Of a stretch of DNA of 32,298 nt, positions 9,211 to 18,380 are shown one piece after another. Below the pieces are notes generated by a model. It saw only the letters and a program-made list of their open reading frames with translations. It was not told where the DNA came from and searched no databases. Every line of letters begins with the position of its first letter. Within the stretch, counting starts at the first letter, position 1. This stretch comes from Candidatus Woesearchaeota archaeon (GTDB lineage Archaea; Nanobdellota; Nanobdellia; Woesearchaeales; UBA9642): positions 130,676 to 162,973 of the forward strand of contig BPGB01000004.1 of the NCBI GenBank assembly GCA_026002815.1, written 5' to 3'. A program made the position numbers and the translations under genes.

Positions 9211-10425
9211 ATGTTAAAAGATTTTTTTAAACTAGCGATTGAGAATTTAACTCATAGAAAATTAAGAAGTTGGCTTACTGTAATAGGCATAGTTATAGGA
9301 ATAGCTGCGGTTGTTGCATTAGTTAGTCTTGGAAGAGGATTACAATATACTGTTGATCAACAATTTTCTAAGATTGGAGCTGATAAAATAACAATAACTC
9401 CTAAGAGTTCTGTTCAAGGAGTTGGTGTTGATAATACTGGATTAACATTAACAATAGATGATCTTGATGTGGTTAGGAAATCTGCTGGTGTTGAAGAAGC
9501 AATAGGTCCATTACAGAGAACTGCAAAAGTAGAATTCAACAAAAAAATAAAATATACTCTCGTAAGAGGACTTCCAGTAGATGATTCTAGAATGGTTTAT
9601 GATAGTTCAGGGCTTTATGATGTTGAATATGGTCGAACATTAAGGCAAGGAGATACAAATAAAGTAATAATTGGTCCAGAAATAGCAAAAGAATCTTTCT
9701 TTGGAAGAGAGATAGCTGTTGGAGATAAAATAAAGATAAATGATAGGTCATTCACAGTAGTCGGGATAATAAAAAAAGGTGGAAATCCTGGAATATCGAG
9801 AGCAATAATAATGACAATTGATGATGCTAGAAACTTGTTTAATAATGAAAAAGAAGTTTCAATGATAATGGTAAAAATATATCGTGCTGAAGAACTAGAT
9901 GCTGTTGTGGATGTTATAAAAAAAGATTTACGCAAGCATCGGAATTTAAAAGAGGGAAAAGAAGATTTTAACGTTGAATCCACTAAAAAATTTGTAGAAT
10001 CCTTTTTAAGAATATTTAATGTTATCTCAACGCTACTAATAGGATTGGCATCTATATCTTTAATTGTTGGTGGTATAGGAATAGCCAATACAATGTATAC
10101 TGCTGTTTTAGAGAGAAATCGTGAAATAGGAATAATGAAAAGTGTAGGTGCTAAAAACTCAAATATAATAATAATATTCTTAATAGAATCTGCTCTGATA
10201 GGTTTAGTCGGGGGAATAATAGGGGCATTATTGGGTTCAGGAATAAGTCTATTAGCAGAGAGGCTTATAGAACAATTTTTAGGTGAAGGATTTTTTAAAG
10301 TATTCTTGCCTTGGTGGTTATTATTAGGATCGATTGTTTTTGCAATGATCATAGGAACAATATCAGGAATATTACCTGCAAAGCAAGCAGCAGAACTAAA
10401 TCCTGTTGATGCTTTAAGAAAATAA
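9211..10425 (+). CDS. MacB/FtsX-type ABC transporter permease 2
   Basis: A 404-aa paralogue of the preceding permease with the same plan: N-terminal TM (LRSWLTVIGIVIGIAAVVAL), extracellular domain with a VVGIIKKGGNPG segment like the VVAILEKMGDPD of permease 1, and three C-terminal TMs ending LPAKQAAELNPVDALRK. An AAGGGG SD precedes the ATG. The N-termini of the two are nearly identical over about 35 residues and the extracellular parts diverge, as after a tandem duplication. It is the last gene of the putative operon. The transported substrate cannot be told from sequence. Confidence 0.94.
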   Translation: MLKDFFKLAIENLTHRKLRSWLTVIGIVIGIAAVVALVSLGRGLQYTVDQQFSKIGADKITITPKSSVQGVGVDNTGLTLTIDDLDVVRKSAGVEEAIGPLQRTAKVEFNKKIKYTLVRGLPVDDSRMVYDSSGLYDVEYGRTLRQGDTNKVIIGPEIAKESFFGREIAVGDKIKINDRSFTVVGIIKKGGNPGISRAIIMTIDDARNLFNNEKEVSMIMVKIYRAEELDAVVDVIKKDLRKHRNLKEGKEDFNVESTKKFVESFLRIFNVISTLLIGLASISLIVGGIGIANTMYTAVLERNREIGIMKSVGAKNSNIIIIFLIESALIGLVGGIIGALLGSGISLLAERLIEQFLGEGFFKVFLPWWLLLGSIVFAMIIGTISGILPAKQAAELNPVDALRK

Positions 10426-10730
10426 AAATATTCATTATTGCAGGATTTTTACTTATTTTTGAAGTAGTTTTTTGTTATTATTAAATTAGCTTTTTGTTAT
10501 TGTTATTAATTATTTTATTATTATATTCTGTTTGCTGTTTTCTTGATAATTTTAATATTCTTGATAATTGTAATATGATTCTATTGATGTATTCTATTGA
10601 TGTATTCTATTGATGTATTATTATATATCATAAAAAATAGATTATCAAAAAAGAGATATGTCATAAAGGTATATATCAAAAAAGAGAGGCAAGGGAAAGA
10701 TTTATAAAAAACAAATTCTTGAAAAAAAGT
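10426..10730. other. AT-rich intergenic region with a tandem repeat and a promoter
   Basis: No gene is visible. It contains T-rich stretches just after the permease 2 stop (possible terminator), the 13-bp repeat at 10578, a doubled atcaaaaaagagag-like segment near 10640-10690, and a TATA box tttataaa at 10701-10708 serving the next gene. Confidence 0.6.
10578..10616. repeat. 13-bp tandem repeat, 3 exact copies
   Basis: The unit attctattgatgt is repeated exactly at 10578, 10591 and 10604, in the noncoding gap downstream of the ABC operon. Exact identity suggests recent slippage. Confidence 0.8.
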
Positions 10731-11295
10731 ATGGAAATTTCAGGAAAAGCATATATTATAATAGGTATATTTATTGCAGGAATATCCGGATATGTTTACA
10801 AATTTGTTCCTAAGCCTGATGGTTCTCCTAATTTTTCAATGGCATTATTTTTTTTTATAGCAATAATATTTCATAATAGTTGGTTTTATAAAAATATTTT
10901 TTAAAAAACTCGATGTAAAAAAAGATTTAGATTTTCATAATGCAAGGAAGATCATTGAGGGAAAAAATGAAGTGCAAGAATCAATTAAAAGCGCTCCTCA
11001 TAGAAATAGGTTGAAGAGCACATAAAAAATCTATCTGAAAAGGCTAATGCAGGATTCAATAATAGCAGAGATGTTAAAAGTCAGAAAACAAATACGCAGA
11101 CACATACAAACTCTTATTTTAAGACACATCCATATCAGAATCCCATTCATAATTATACATATAACAATTCAGAAAGCCATCATATGAAGGAAACTATGGT
11201 AAAAAAATGATAAGAGTTTAAGCATTGTAATATGCAAAAGATGCGGAGATAAGAATTCATCAACAGCATTTTATTGTCGTGGTTGCGGTTTATAG
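10731..11295 (+). CDS. membrane protein with C-terminal zinc ribbon (frameshifted)
   Basis: Starts MEISGKAYIIIGIFIAG at an ATG 30 nt after tttataaa, so probably leaderless. Reading across three shifts gives about 187 aa: two TM segments (about 7-23 and 41-62), a basic linker FFKKLDVKKDLDFH, a polar Asn/Ser/His-rich stretch, and a C-terminal zinc ribbon CKRCGDKNSSTAFYCRGCGL. Shifts: one surplus base near 10872, one missing T near 11011, one surplus A in the 7-A run at 11201-11207. The preserved CxxC pair in the last segment shows that the fragments belong together. Function is unknown; zinc-ribbon membrane proteins of this plan are common in archaea. Confidence 0.65.
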
Positions 11296-11351
11296 GCTTA
11301 AATGACTTTTTTCTCAAAAGATTTTTAAATAAATAAAGTTAAATATCTTTT

Positions 11352-12015
11352 ATGGAAACTCTTGAGGCAATAAATCAGAGACGTTCTATAAGAAAATATC
11401 TTGATAAGCCTGTGGAGTTTGAAAAAATAACAACTATAATAGATTCTGCAAGAAAAGCTCCAAGTGCTGGAAATCTTCAAGATTGGAGTTTCATAATAGT
11501 TACTGATAAAAATTTAATAAAACAAGTTGCATCTTATGCTTTAGAACAGTATTGGATAGCAACTGCTCCGGCCTTAATTGTCGTATGTGGTTTGCCTGAA
11601 AAACATGAAATGTATTATGGTCTGAGAGGTAAGCGATTATATAATATTCAAGACTGTGCTGCCGCTATAGAAAATATTTTATTATCTGCTACAGATCTTG
11701 GCCTAGGAACGTGTTGGGTTGGTGCCTTTGAAGAGGAAAAAATAAGAACCACTGTTTGCTATACCTTCTGATGTGAGACCCCAAGCAATTATAACTCTTG
11801 GATATAGCGATGATGTGCCAGAAGAAAGATCTTTATTGCCAATAGAAAATATTACATTTTTTAATAGGTATGGAATGAAGATAGAGAAATTACACATAGT
11901 TCTAAGAGATTACAGTGTTGAATGGGAAAGGCAGGGCAATATGCTAAAGTCAAAATTAAAAAAAGCAAGTAATAAGATTAAAGAAGGAATAAATAAAATT
12001 ATTAAAAAAAAATAA
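11352..12015 (+). CDS. nitroreductase family FMN protein (frameshifted)
   Basis: An FMN-dependent NAD(P)H oxidoreductase-like protein. The first part (11352-11771) has the family motifs RRSIRKYLDKPV and ARKAPSAGNLQDW (FMN phosphate and ring binding), then IQDCAAAIENILLSATDLGLGTCWVGAF. The second part (11773-12015) resumes LFAIPSDVRPQAIITLGY, the normal family end, then a basic tail KKASNKIKEGINKIIKKK. One surplus base near 11750 breaks the frame. Combined length of about 220 aa fits the family. A TATA-like tttttaaataaa about 26 nt before the ATG suggests a leaderless mRNA. The substrate is unknown. Confidence 0.85.
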
Positions 12016-12028
12016 TTTGAAGAAACAT

Positions 12029-12430
12029 TTAGAATTCTTCAGAATCCTGCGAAGTATCGTATTCTTCTTCTACTTCTTCCTGAGTCTCAGTTTCTTGTTG
12101 TGATTCTTCTTGTGCCTGTTCTTCTTGATTATTTTCAGTTTCTTCATAATTTCCTATTACTTCTGCAAATGCAACTTTTTTAGCAACTTTTTTTACTCTA
12201 ATCCTTACTTTATCACCAACTTTTGTGCCAGGAACAAATATAACAAATCCTGACTTTTTGGTTATTCCATCTCCCTTTTCTGCAACTGCTTCTATTACTG
12301 CATTTAATTCTTCTCCTTCTTTTACTGGTTGGAATGGCCTATTATTGCCACCTCCAAATCTCCTTTGGCCTCCACCTTGGCCGTGACCTCTATTACCAAA
12401 CCTATTTCCATGTCTTCTTTCATTCTCCAT
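12029..12430 (-). CDS. TRAM-domain RNA-binding protein
   Basis: A 133-aa soluble protein. Residues 1-35 form an Arg/Gly/Asn-rich RGG-like segment (RFGNRGHGQGGGQRRFGGGN). Residues about 36-92 are a TRAM domain (EGEELNAVIEAVAEKGDGIT, FVIFVPGTKVGDKVRIRVKK). The last 40 residues are very acidic and Gln-rich. TRAM proteins of archaea bind RNA and can act as cold-shock-like RNA chaperones; that role here is inference. An AGGTGT SD precedes the ATG, with a palindrome and TATA-like sequence upstream. The gene is intact although many neighbours are frameshifted. Confidence 0.88.
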   Translation of the reverse strand: MENERRHGNRFGNRGHGQGGGQRRFGGGNNRPFQPVKEGEELNAVIEAVAEKGDGITKKSGFVIFVPGTKVGDKVRIRVKKVAKKVAFAEVIGNYEETENNQEEQAQEESQQETETQEEVEEEYDTSQDSEEF

Positions 12431-12454
12431 GTCTTACACCTTCTAAACTTTGAG

Positions 12455-12464
12455 AGTCTAGACT
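12455..12464. promoter_or_regulatory. 10-bp palindrome AGTCTAGACT at the TRAM gene promoter
   Basis: A perfect palindrome lies 25 bp before the TRAM gene start codon and just downstream of a TATA-like gataaatatc on the minus strand, where the transcript would begin. That position suits an operator or mRNA 5'-end element. It is short enough to occur by chance. Confidence 0.3.
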
Positions 12465-12557
12465 AAGATATTTATCACCCTAAGAAATAGTATGACAAAT
12501 CTTTAATCATTTCTAAACTCCCTTTAAAATTATAGATTACTTTTTTGTTTATAAATT

Positions 12558-12971
12558 TTATGATGATATATAATTATTTGTTTGTTTTTTATTATCTTTA
12601 TCAGTTGTTTTCTTAACGCATAACTTGTCTGGTCCATTAAGGAATATAGCTAATGTAGCGAATGCTAAACCATAGTCTCTTATTGCTATTGCACTCCATC
12701 CTAAAGTTACTGATATTCCAAGTAGGTGTATACCTAATAATAATGATGCTAATCTTACATATAATCCAATCAATAGAATAAAACCGAATATTAATTCAAA
12801 TATTGCATTTGCATAAATATATATTTCTGGATTTTGAGTGTTTGCTAAGAATCCTGGAAGGTATAGTGTCCATTCACTTGGAGAAATCAATTGATTTATT
12901 GAAAACCATAGGAAAACCAAAGAAATAGCGACTCTTAAAACTACTGGTGAATAATCTTTTAATTTTTTCAT
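12558..12971 (-). CDS. DoxX family membrane protein
   Basis: A 137-aa integral membrane protein with four hydrophobic helices: VVLRVAISLVFLWFSINQL (about 10-28), a second near IYIYANAIFELIFGFILLIG, a third LASLLLGIHLLGISVTLG, and a fourth around YGLAFATLAIFL ending with NGPDKLCV. The order and the LRVAISLVFLWFSINQL opening match DoxX-like proteins, linked in some species to quinone or sulfur metabolism. The C-terminal tail is Lys/Asp/Asn-rich and cytosolic. No operon partner is evident. Confidence 0.85.
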   Translation of the reverse strand: MKKLKDYSPVVLRVAISLVFLWFSINQLISPSEWTLYLPGFLANTQNPEIYIYANAIFELIFGFILLIGLYVRLASLLLGIHLLGISVTLGWSAIAIRDYGLAFATLAIFLNGPDKLCVKKTTDKDNKKQTNNYISS

Positions 12972-13011
12972 AATTTTTTGTTTATTTCAAAAAAGTTCAT
13001 CATCTATGCCT

Positions 13012-13535
13012 TTACTCTAGAGGGCCCATATTTATTCCTTCTCTAATAAGCCTATCTACTTGTGATGTTCCATGTTTTTTTACGAATGCTCTTTCAAACT
13101 CTGAGGCAGTTCCACAATAAGGAGTTATTTTTGTAATTCCTCCAGGGTGTTTTGGGAGAAATTCTGTTATATCATAAACTATTCCCTTATATGCGATCCA
13201 GCAATCAGAACGAGAATTGTGCGTCGCTAGTGTTGCTAATGATATTCCTTTTTTATCTGTTTGGCTATTACCCTGAATAGTATTTGTCTCTTCTTGATTA
13301 TTTATTTCCTTATCTTTAATAATATCATTATTGATTTCATCTTGTAAATTATTTGAGCTTTCTTCCTTGAATTTTATTTTCAGTATTTGTTTGTGTATTT
13401 TCTTGATTTTTTATTTCAGTATTGGTTTCTTGTTGTATGCTTGTTGTTTTTTACTGTTTGTGAACAGCCAGAAAGGATTGTTAGTAGTACGATAAATACG
13501 AATACAAAAGATAATAAGAGTTTATAGTTATTCAT
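13012..13535 (-). CDS. lipoprotein with cytochrome b5-like heme-binding domain (frameshifted)
   Basis: Starts MNNYKLLLSFVFVFIVLL with lipobox LSGC, so probably a lipid-anchored surface protein. A Gln/Asn/Thr/Glu-rich linker follows, then a cytochrome b5-type domain: HNSRSDCWIAYKGIVYDITE, FLPKHPGG with the first heme His, and AFVKKHGTS with the likely second His. Two surplus bases break the frame in the linker, one in the aaaaaacaacaag stretch soon after the lipobox and one in an AAAA run about 65 codons later. An AGGGGTG SD precedes the ATG. Likely an extracytoplasmic electron carrier or heme sensor (inference). None of the fragments is long, so it is easily missed. Confidence 0.7.
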
Positions 13536-13662
13536 AAACACACCCCTTAATAAGTTATCTTACAGTAAAAAAGTTTATTATTTTTAAATTTTATTAAAGA
13601 TTAATTAATTTTATAAATTCTAAATTTATGATATTATTATTTTTGAGGAAAATATAACTAAA

Positions 13663-14076
13663 ATGCAACAGTCAACTAATACTGAAAATACAAATCTTTA
13701 CAATCAGTTAGTTAGTACGTACTCTTTAACTGCAGAATTAATAGAAAATAAATTGAAGGAACAAAAAATTCTAGTAGAACAATTATTGAAGTTAGATAAA
13801 AAAATTCAAAAGAGCGGTTATAATGGAATAAGAGATTATATTTTAAGTATAGAATCATTGAACATTTCAGAAGAGGAAAAACAGTTAAAAATTCTCTCTT
13901 TTGGTAGGAAATTTTTTGGAGGCTTAAAAGAGACAGAAAGAATACTTCTATTGGATTTGTATCTTCATAAGAACGGAAGATTGAATAGTAAAAATTTCTC
14001 CGATAAAAAAGCCAGCTCTTTATTAAAATTTCATTTATTATATAATAAACATAATAAATATTATTATGCAATCTAA
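13663..14076 (+). CDS. hypothetical helical protein (may be the N-terminal part of the M23 gene)
   Basis: A 137-aa protein, Lys/Glu/Leu-rich, with a predicted coiled coil around residues 20-50 (AELIENKLKEQKILVEQLLK) and a second helix near 70-95. No TM and no recognised domain. It overlaps the next ORF by 11 nt (ATGCAATCTAA). That can be translational coupling, but the frame change is +1, the same surplus-base change that splits other genes here. Removing one base near 14060 would fuse the two. I cannot decide between these. Confidence 0.55.
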   Translation: MQQSTNTENTNLYNQLVSTYSLTAELIENKLKEQKILVEQLLKLDKKIQKSGYNGIRDYILSIESLNISEEEKQLKILSFGRKFFGGLKETERILLLDLYLHKNGRLNSKNFSDKKASSLLKFHLLYNKHNKYYYAI

Positions 14077-14991
14077 ACTATGGATTAAGAGAGAAGTTGC
14101 AACCTATCCTAATTCGGAATTATTGAAATCATTAATATATATTCTTCCAAAAATAGATTCCTATAAAGAATCTTTAAAACTTCAAGAGTATTATTTAGCA
14201 AACATAAATATAGAATTGTTTCTAATTGAATTAAATAAAGAACAAGTAATAAATGAAAATATTGACTCCTATATTTTAAGAAAGATACAAGAGTTTGCTA
14301 GTATAAAGGAAAATTTATTAGACTTTAAAAACTCCTTAATGTCCAAGTTTTTTAATAGTAAAATAACCTCTGGATTAAAATCAGGATTATTAACTTTATT
14401 AGCAGTATGTGCTTTTTATACGAGTTCTAGCTATGCATTATCTGAAAGTAATATAGATTCAAAAAAAAAGAGAGGTAGCGGTTTCTAAAGAAAATGTTAT
14501 GTTAAACATGCAATTTCCAACAGATAAAACTTATAGAATAACTGCATTATTTGGTGAAAGAATAATAAGTAAAGGTTCAAAAAATCATAAGGGAATAGAT
14601 ATAGGATGTCCTACTGGAACAAAAGTATACGCTGTTGCTGATGGCGTTGTAGAAATCCATAATCAAGGGAGCAAGGGCTATGGATTGTATGTTGTCGTAA
14701 ATCATTCAAACGGAGTCAAGACTTTGTACGCGCATGGAAGCGGAATACCTCCTGGTATTAAGAACGGAAGTATAGTAAAGAAAGGAACTGTCATAATGTA
14801 TTCTGGTAATAGTGGTTCATCAAAAGGACCGCATCTACATTTTGAAATAATAATTAATGGTAATAAAGTTGATCCGTTACCATTTTTTTTCAAATATGGT
14901 TTCTGATCTATTAATCAAAGAAGAAACAATATCCTGGGCTCAAAAAGACGCGTATAATAAATACTTAGAATTAAAAAAAATGAATATTTGA
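14066..14991 (+). CDS. membrane-anchored M23 (LytM-like) metallopeptidase (frameshifted)
   Basis: Reading across two shifts gives about 307 aa: a helical region (1-110), a TM (GLLTLLAVCAFYTSSSYAL, about 113-131), then an M23 peptidase domain with NHKGIDIG (zinc ligands His and Asp), AVADGVVEI and the second zinc motif HLHFE. Shifts: one surplus A in the 9-A run near 14461-14470 and one surplus T in the 8-T run at 14883-14890, after which SNMVSDLLIKEETISWAQ continues to a stop at 14989-14991. M23 enzymes cut peptide cross-links of bacterial walls. An archaeon has no peptidoglycan of its own, so action on other cells or on its own surface proteins is plausible (inference). Confidence 0.75.
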
Positions 14992-15116
14992 TAAAATAAT
15001 TTCAGGATTTATGTTTTAGAATTAATATTAATAAAAATAATTAATTATCCTCACACAATATCAATCAATAAAGACTATTTATTAAGTAAGGCTATTAAGA
15101 AGAAATATTAAATATA

Positions 15117-15188
15117 TGCGTCGGCCGGGATTCGAACCCGGGCAGCCGGCTTGGAAGGCCAGAATCATGACCACTAGACCACCGACGC
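15117..15188 (-). tRNA. tRNA-Gly(TCC)
   Basis: The minus strand folds as a full cloverleaf: acceptor GCGTCGG/CCGACGC with discriminator A, anticodon loop CTTCCAA with anticodon TCC, and T arm with loop TTCGAAT. The D loop has the GG pair. It is 72 nt, with no intron and no encoded CCA. Confidence 0.97.
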
Positions 15189-15644
15189 TTATTGTAAATG
15201 TCTTATTGTTATAATGCTTATTGTAAATATTTATTGTTATATTATTATCATTATTTTATCATCATTATATTATCATATTTATCATCATTATTATATTATT
15301 GTTACTAGTTCTGTTTTAAAATTTTATCCTTATTACAAATGAATTAAAATTAACTTTATACTTTAAAATCTACTTTAATAAAAATATAATTTAATATAGT
15401 GAAATTATTTTGTTTATAAATATTTCCACTATCTTTATAAATAACTTGCATTTCCTATGAGAAGTAATTTGATTAAAAAATATTATTTTAATTATAGGAT
15501 TTAATTAAAAAGTATAGAAAGGTAAAATATATAATAAAAGAATTTTGGTAGAGCCAGCACATTAATTCTAATGATGCTTGCTCACAATCAGGGCAAGCAA
15601 TTGCAATCACTGATTGAATTTAAAAGATTCTTTTGGAGAGAAAA
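15189..15644. other. AT-rich intergenic region with a structured leader for the DEAD-box gene
   Basis: The left part consists of atcattattat-type low-complexity DNA with no gene. The right part, from about 15540, is less AT-rich and contains an inverted repeat (separate entry) and a second small dyad, caatcactgattg, at about 15603-15617. These sit just before the helicase SD and look like a 5' untranslated leader. Confidence 0.5.
15575..15599 (+). promoter_or_regulatory. hairpin in the 5' leader of the DEAD-box helicase gene
   Basis: TGCTTGC (15575-15581) pairs perfectly with GCAAGCA (15593-15599) around an 11-nt loop. It lies 46 nt before the helicase ATG, in the likely leader. Structured leaders of DEAD-box genes can serve autoregulation by the helicase itself; that is only an analogy here. 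Confidence 0.35.
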
Positions 15645-16981
15645 ATGAAATTTGAAGAGCTAAATTTAAAACCTGAACTAATTAAAGTGTTATACAAATT
15701 GGGTTTTGTGGAACCAACAGAAATACAAGAGAAGTGTATACCCTTAATATTGTCAGGCAAAGACGTTGTTGGACAAAGCAAAACAGGATCAGGAAAAACA
15801 GCAGCATTTGGATTGCCAATATTGAACAATATCGAGCAAAATAAAGGAGTTCAAGCAATAAATATTAACACCCACAAGAGAATTATGTGTACAAGTTCAT
15901 GATTCGCTTAAAGGGATGGCGAAATTAACAAATATTCATATTGCATCAATTTATGGAGGAGTTAGTATAGAACCACAAATTAATGAATTAAGAAAAGCTG
16001 AATTAGTTGTAGGAACCCCTGGACGAGTAATGGATCATTTAGAGAGAAAAACTCTTATCTTAAACAATGTAAGATACTTTGTTCTAGATGAAGCAGATAG
16101 AATGCTTGAAATGGGATTCATAGAAGATATAAAGAATATACTAAGAAATGTTCCTAAAGATAAGCAATCATTATTGTTTTCAGCAACAATGCCCTCAGCT
16201 ATAAAGTCAATAGTTCAACATAATTTTAAAAATCCTGTTTTTCATAAGAGGAAAAATACATGTTGATAATAAGTTGCTGAAACAAATATATTATAACCTT
16301 AAACCTCAAGAAAAATTTTCAGTATTAGTGCATTTGTTAAAAGAAAAGAAAGGCATATCTTTAATATTTTGTGCAACAAGAAGCGAGGTTGATTTAGTTA
16401 CTGAAAACTTGAATAAACAAGGAATAAAAGCAGTGGCAATACATGGTGGATTAACACAAAATAAAAGACTTAAAGTTGTAGAAATGATTAAGAATGAACA
16501 TGTGAGAACACTAGTAGCAACAGATGTTGCAGCAAGGGGGACTGGATATAAGAAACATAACACACGTGTTTAATTATGATCTCCCTAAAACTCAAGAAGA
16601 ATACATACACAGGATAGGTAGGACTGCGAGAATGGGTGATGAAGGAGAGGCAATAACATTATTGACATATGCAGATTATGATAAATTCTCAAGAATATTA
16701 TCAAACAGGAGCATAAAGATAACAAAAATGGAAACACCAAAAATATTGTTACAATAAGATTCGAGAGAGCATATCAAAGAAATCACAACTTCAACTCTAG
16801 AGAGGCACCAAAATTCAATAGGTTCTCAGGCAGAGGAAATTCAAGAAGCAATGATAAGGTATATTCGCAGATAGAAAACAGATTTGGAAAGAAAGATGGT
16901 CCAAGAAAAGACGGTCCAAGAGGCAGAAATGAAACCAATCAAGAAAGACAAGAGAGAAGAATGCGAAGAGAAAGAAAATAA
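15645..16981 (+). CDS. DEAD-box ATP-dependent RNA helicase (frameshifted)
   Basis: A cytoplasmic RNA helicase, about 445 aa after joining five segments. Motifs in order: Q motif FVEPTEIQ, Walker A SKTGSGKT, motif Ia (rebuilt as TPTRELC across the shift), [20 protein letters not shown], a C-lobe with [19 protein letters not shown], and [11 protein letters not shown]. The last segment is an Arg/Asn/Gly-rich basic tail ending RRMRRERK, typical of RNA-binding tails. Shifts: surplus bases near 15858, 16250 and 16540 (GGGGG run), and a missing A near 16741. The ATG follows GGAGAG by 5 nt. All motifs survive in the right order, which argues against an old pseudogene. Confidence 0.87.
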
Positions 16982-17087
16982 GAATTATAATTTTTTAGTA
17001 TTTTTAATTCAATTTCAGAGAAAAGAAAAGAAAGAAAAAATTAATTTATTCTTTATATTTATTATATCTTGTCACTTCTATATCCAA

Positions 17088-18251
17088 TTAGGATGTTATC
17101 TCAATAAGTTTCTTATTTATAGGCTGTCCAAAGACTTTTTTCTGTACTTCTTGTTTCACAAATTCTGATAAAACACTCTTTGTCTCTTCACTTTCTTGTA
17201 TATTGAGTTTCGATGCAGGAACTAGAGATTTTCCTTGTATGATTACTGGTTTATAATACCCATAAAATTGGAATCCGCCATATCCTGATGTCGATATGCT
17301 GTAATCTTGTGGTCGCATATAAACAAATACATACATGTTTGTAATATTTTGTGTCGAATTAGTGTTTATAGGTGCAAGATACGTCACTTGTGTAGGACAG
17401 TCCTGTAAGTTCATGCTCCAATAATAATTGCCTGTTCCCCAATCTACATAATATGACATGTAGCATATTCCGCCATTGTAATTGCTTGCATTTATATAAA
17501 TAAAGTATTCGTTTGTCACTGTATTCTTCAAAATCGATACTCCATTAATATTTGGGTATCTATTCGCATTTACATTATATTGTGTGTAATCATAACTGCA
17601 ATTGACTTCTGTCCTGTTATTATAGAATATGCATGCGTTTGATTGACATGTTCCTGAAACACCATCTAACGTTTGCTGCTCCATGCCCATGCTTGTAGAT
17701 AATGAATATTCGTTTGACCATGGATACATTATAGTCATACCATCAGCATTTGCGTTCTTCCATTTCTGTTCATTTTCTTCATAGCATGATAATCCGACAT
17801 ATGAGTCTGCAGCAACATCTGTTGTCATCCTTGAAAATGCATTGAAATAATACTGTACTGCTCCAGTGTCGAGCCAATAATTTTTTTGTCCATAAGAAGA
17901 AGTATAGAGTGACGTTATTCGAGGCACTGTATCTAATTTACACATCGTAGTTACTATTTGACATATTTGGTTACATGAAAGAGTTCCGCTTGTAAATCCA
18001 AAACTTTGGCATGTCAATCCACCTAAATTGCTTCCATCACATTGCTCTCCATATTCCTTATTAATTACTCCATTTCCGCATAAAGGTTCGACATCGGCTA
18101 TTGTTTTCACTTTAGCTGCCATTCCTGCTACGTCGTCATTCTTGTCATTAATTTGAAATGACTTATTTGCAGTCGTAATAGAAAGTATAATACCAACTAT
18201 TGCAACTATTCCAACTATTGCTACTAAGTATATGCCTTGTTTTTCTTCCAT
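17088..18251 (-). CDS. membrane-anchored surface protein with a DUF4215/Myxo-type disulfide repeat
   Basis: A 387-aa protein. One N-terminal TM (IYLVAIVGIVAIVGIILSIT, about 7-26) would anchor it with the bulk outside. Residues about 57-105 form a cysteine-rich module: CGNGVINKEYGEQCDGSN, LTCQSFGF, GTLSCNQICQI, the pattern of the DUF4215/Myxococcus disulfide repeat. The rest is Tyr/Asn/Ser/Thr-rich with scattered cysteines (SCYEE, GTCQSNACIF, ICYMSYY), several NxS/T sequons and an amphipathic C-terminal helix. Likely a disulfide-stabilised envelope protein, binding partner unknown. The frame is intact over nearly 1.2 kb, unlike its neighbours. Confidence 0.82.
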   Translation of the reverse strand: MEEKQGIYLVAIVGIVAIVGIILSITTANKSFQINDKNDDVAGMAAKVKTIADVEPLCGNGVINKEYGEQCDGSNLGGLTCQSFGFTSGTLSCNQICQIVTTMCKLDTVPRITSLYTSSYGQKNYWLDTGAVQYYFNAFSRMTTDVAADSYVGLSCYEENEQKWKNANADGMTIMYPWSNEYSLSTSMGMEQQTLDGVSGTCQSNACIFYNNRTEVNCSYDYTQYNVNANRYPNINGVSILKNTVTNEYFIYINASNYNGGICYMSYYVDWGTGNYYWSMNLQDCPTQVTYLAPINTNSTQNITNMYVFVYMRPQDYSISTSGYGGFQFYGYYKPVIIQGKSLVPASKLNIQESEETKSVLSEFVKQEVQKKVFGQPINKKLIEITS

Positions 18252-18351
18252 TGTAAGTCAACCTCCATTAATAAATATACTAATAGATATAATGGTTTAT
18301 AACTGATATAATTGATTTATATTTTTTTTTGTTTGGAGTTTCCCCTAAACA

Positions 18352-18359
18352 TTTATAAA
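18352..18359 (+). promoter_or_regulatory. TATA box of srp54
   Basis: The sequence tttataaa is centred about 26 nt before the srp54 ATG. Transcription would therefore begin at or next to the start codon, giving a leaderless mRNA. No SD is present before that ATG. Confidence 0.6.
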
Positions 18360-18380
18360 CTCTTTTTTATTTCTTGAAAT

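Noticed and set aside
9615-10352. 245-aa minus-strand ORF over permease 2
   Set aside because: Long only because the sense codons leave few antisense stops; the protein is Ile/Pro/Ser-rich with no family features, and permease 2 is certain.
16884-17168. 94-aa ORF at the end of the DEAD-box gene
   Set aside because: Reads the helicase tail in a wrong frame and runs into the 3' end of the DUF4215 gene; the in-frame tail is Arg-rich and natural.
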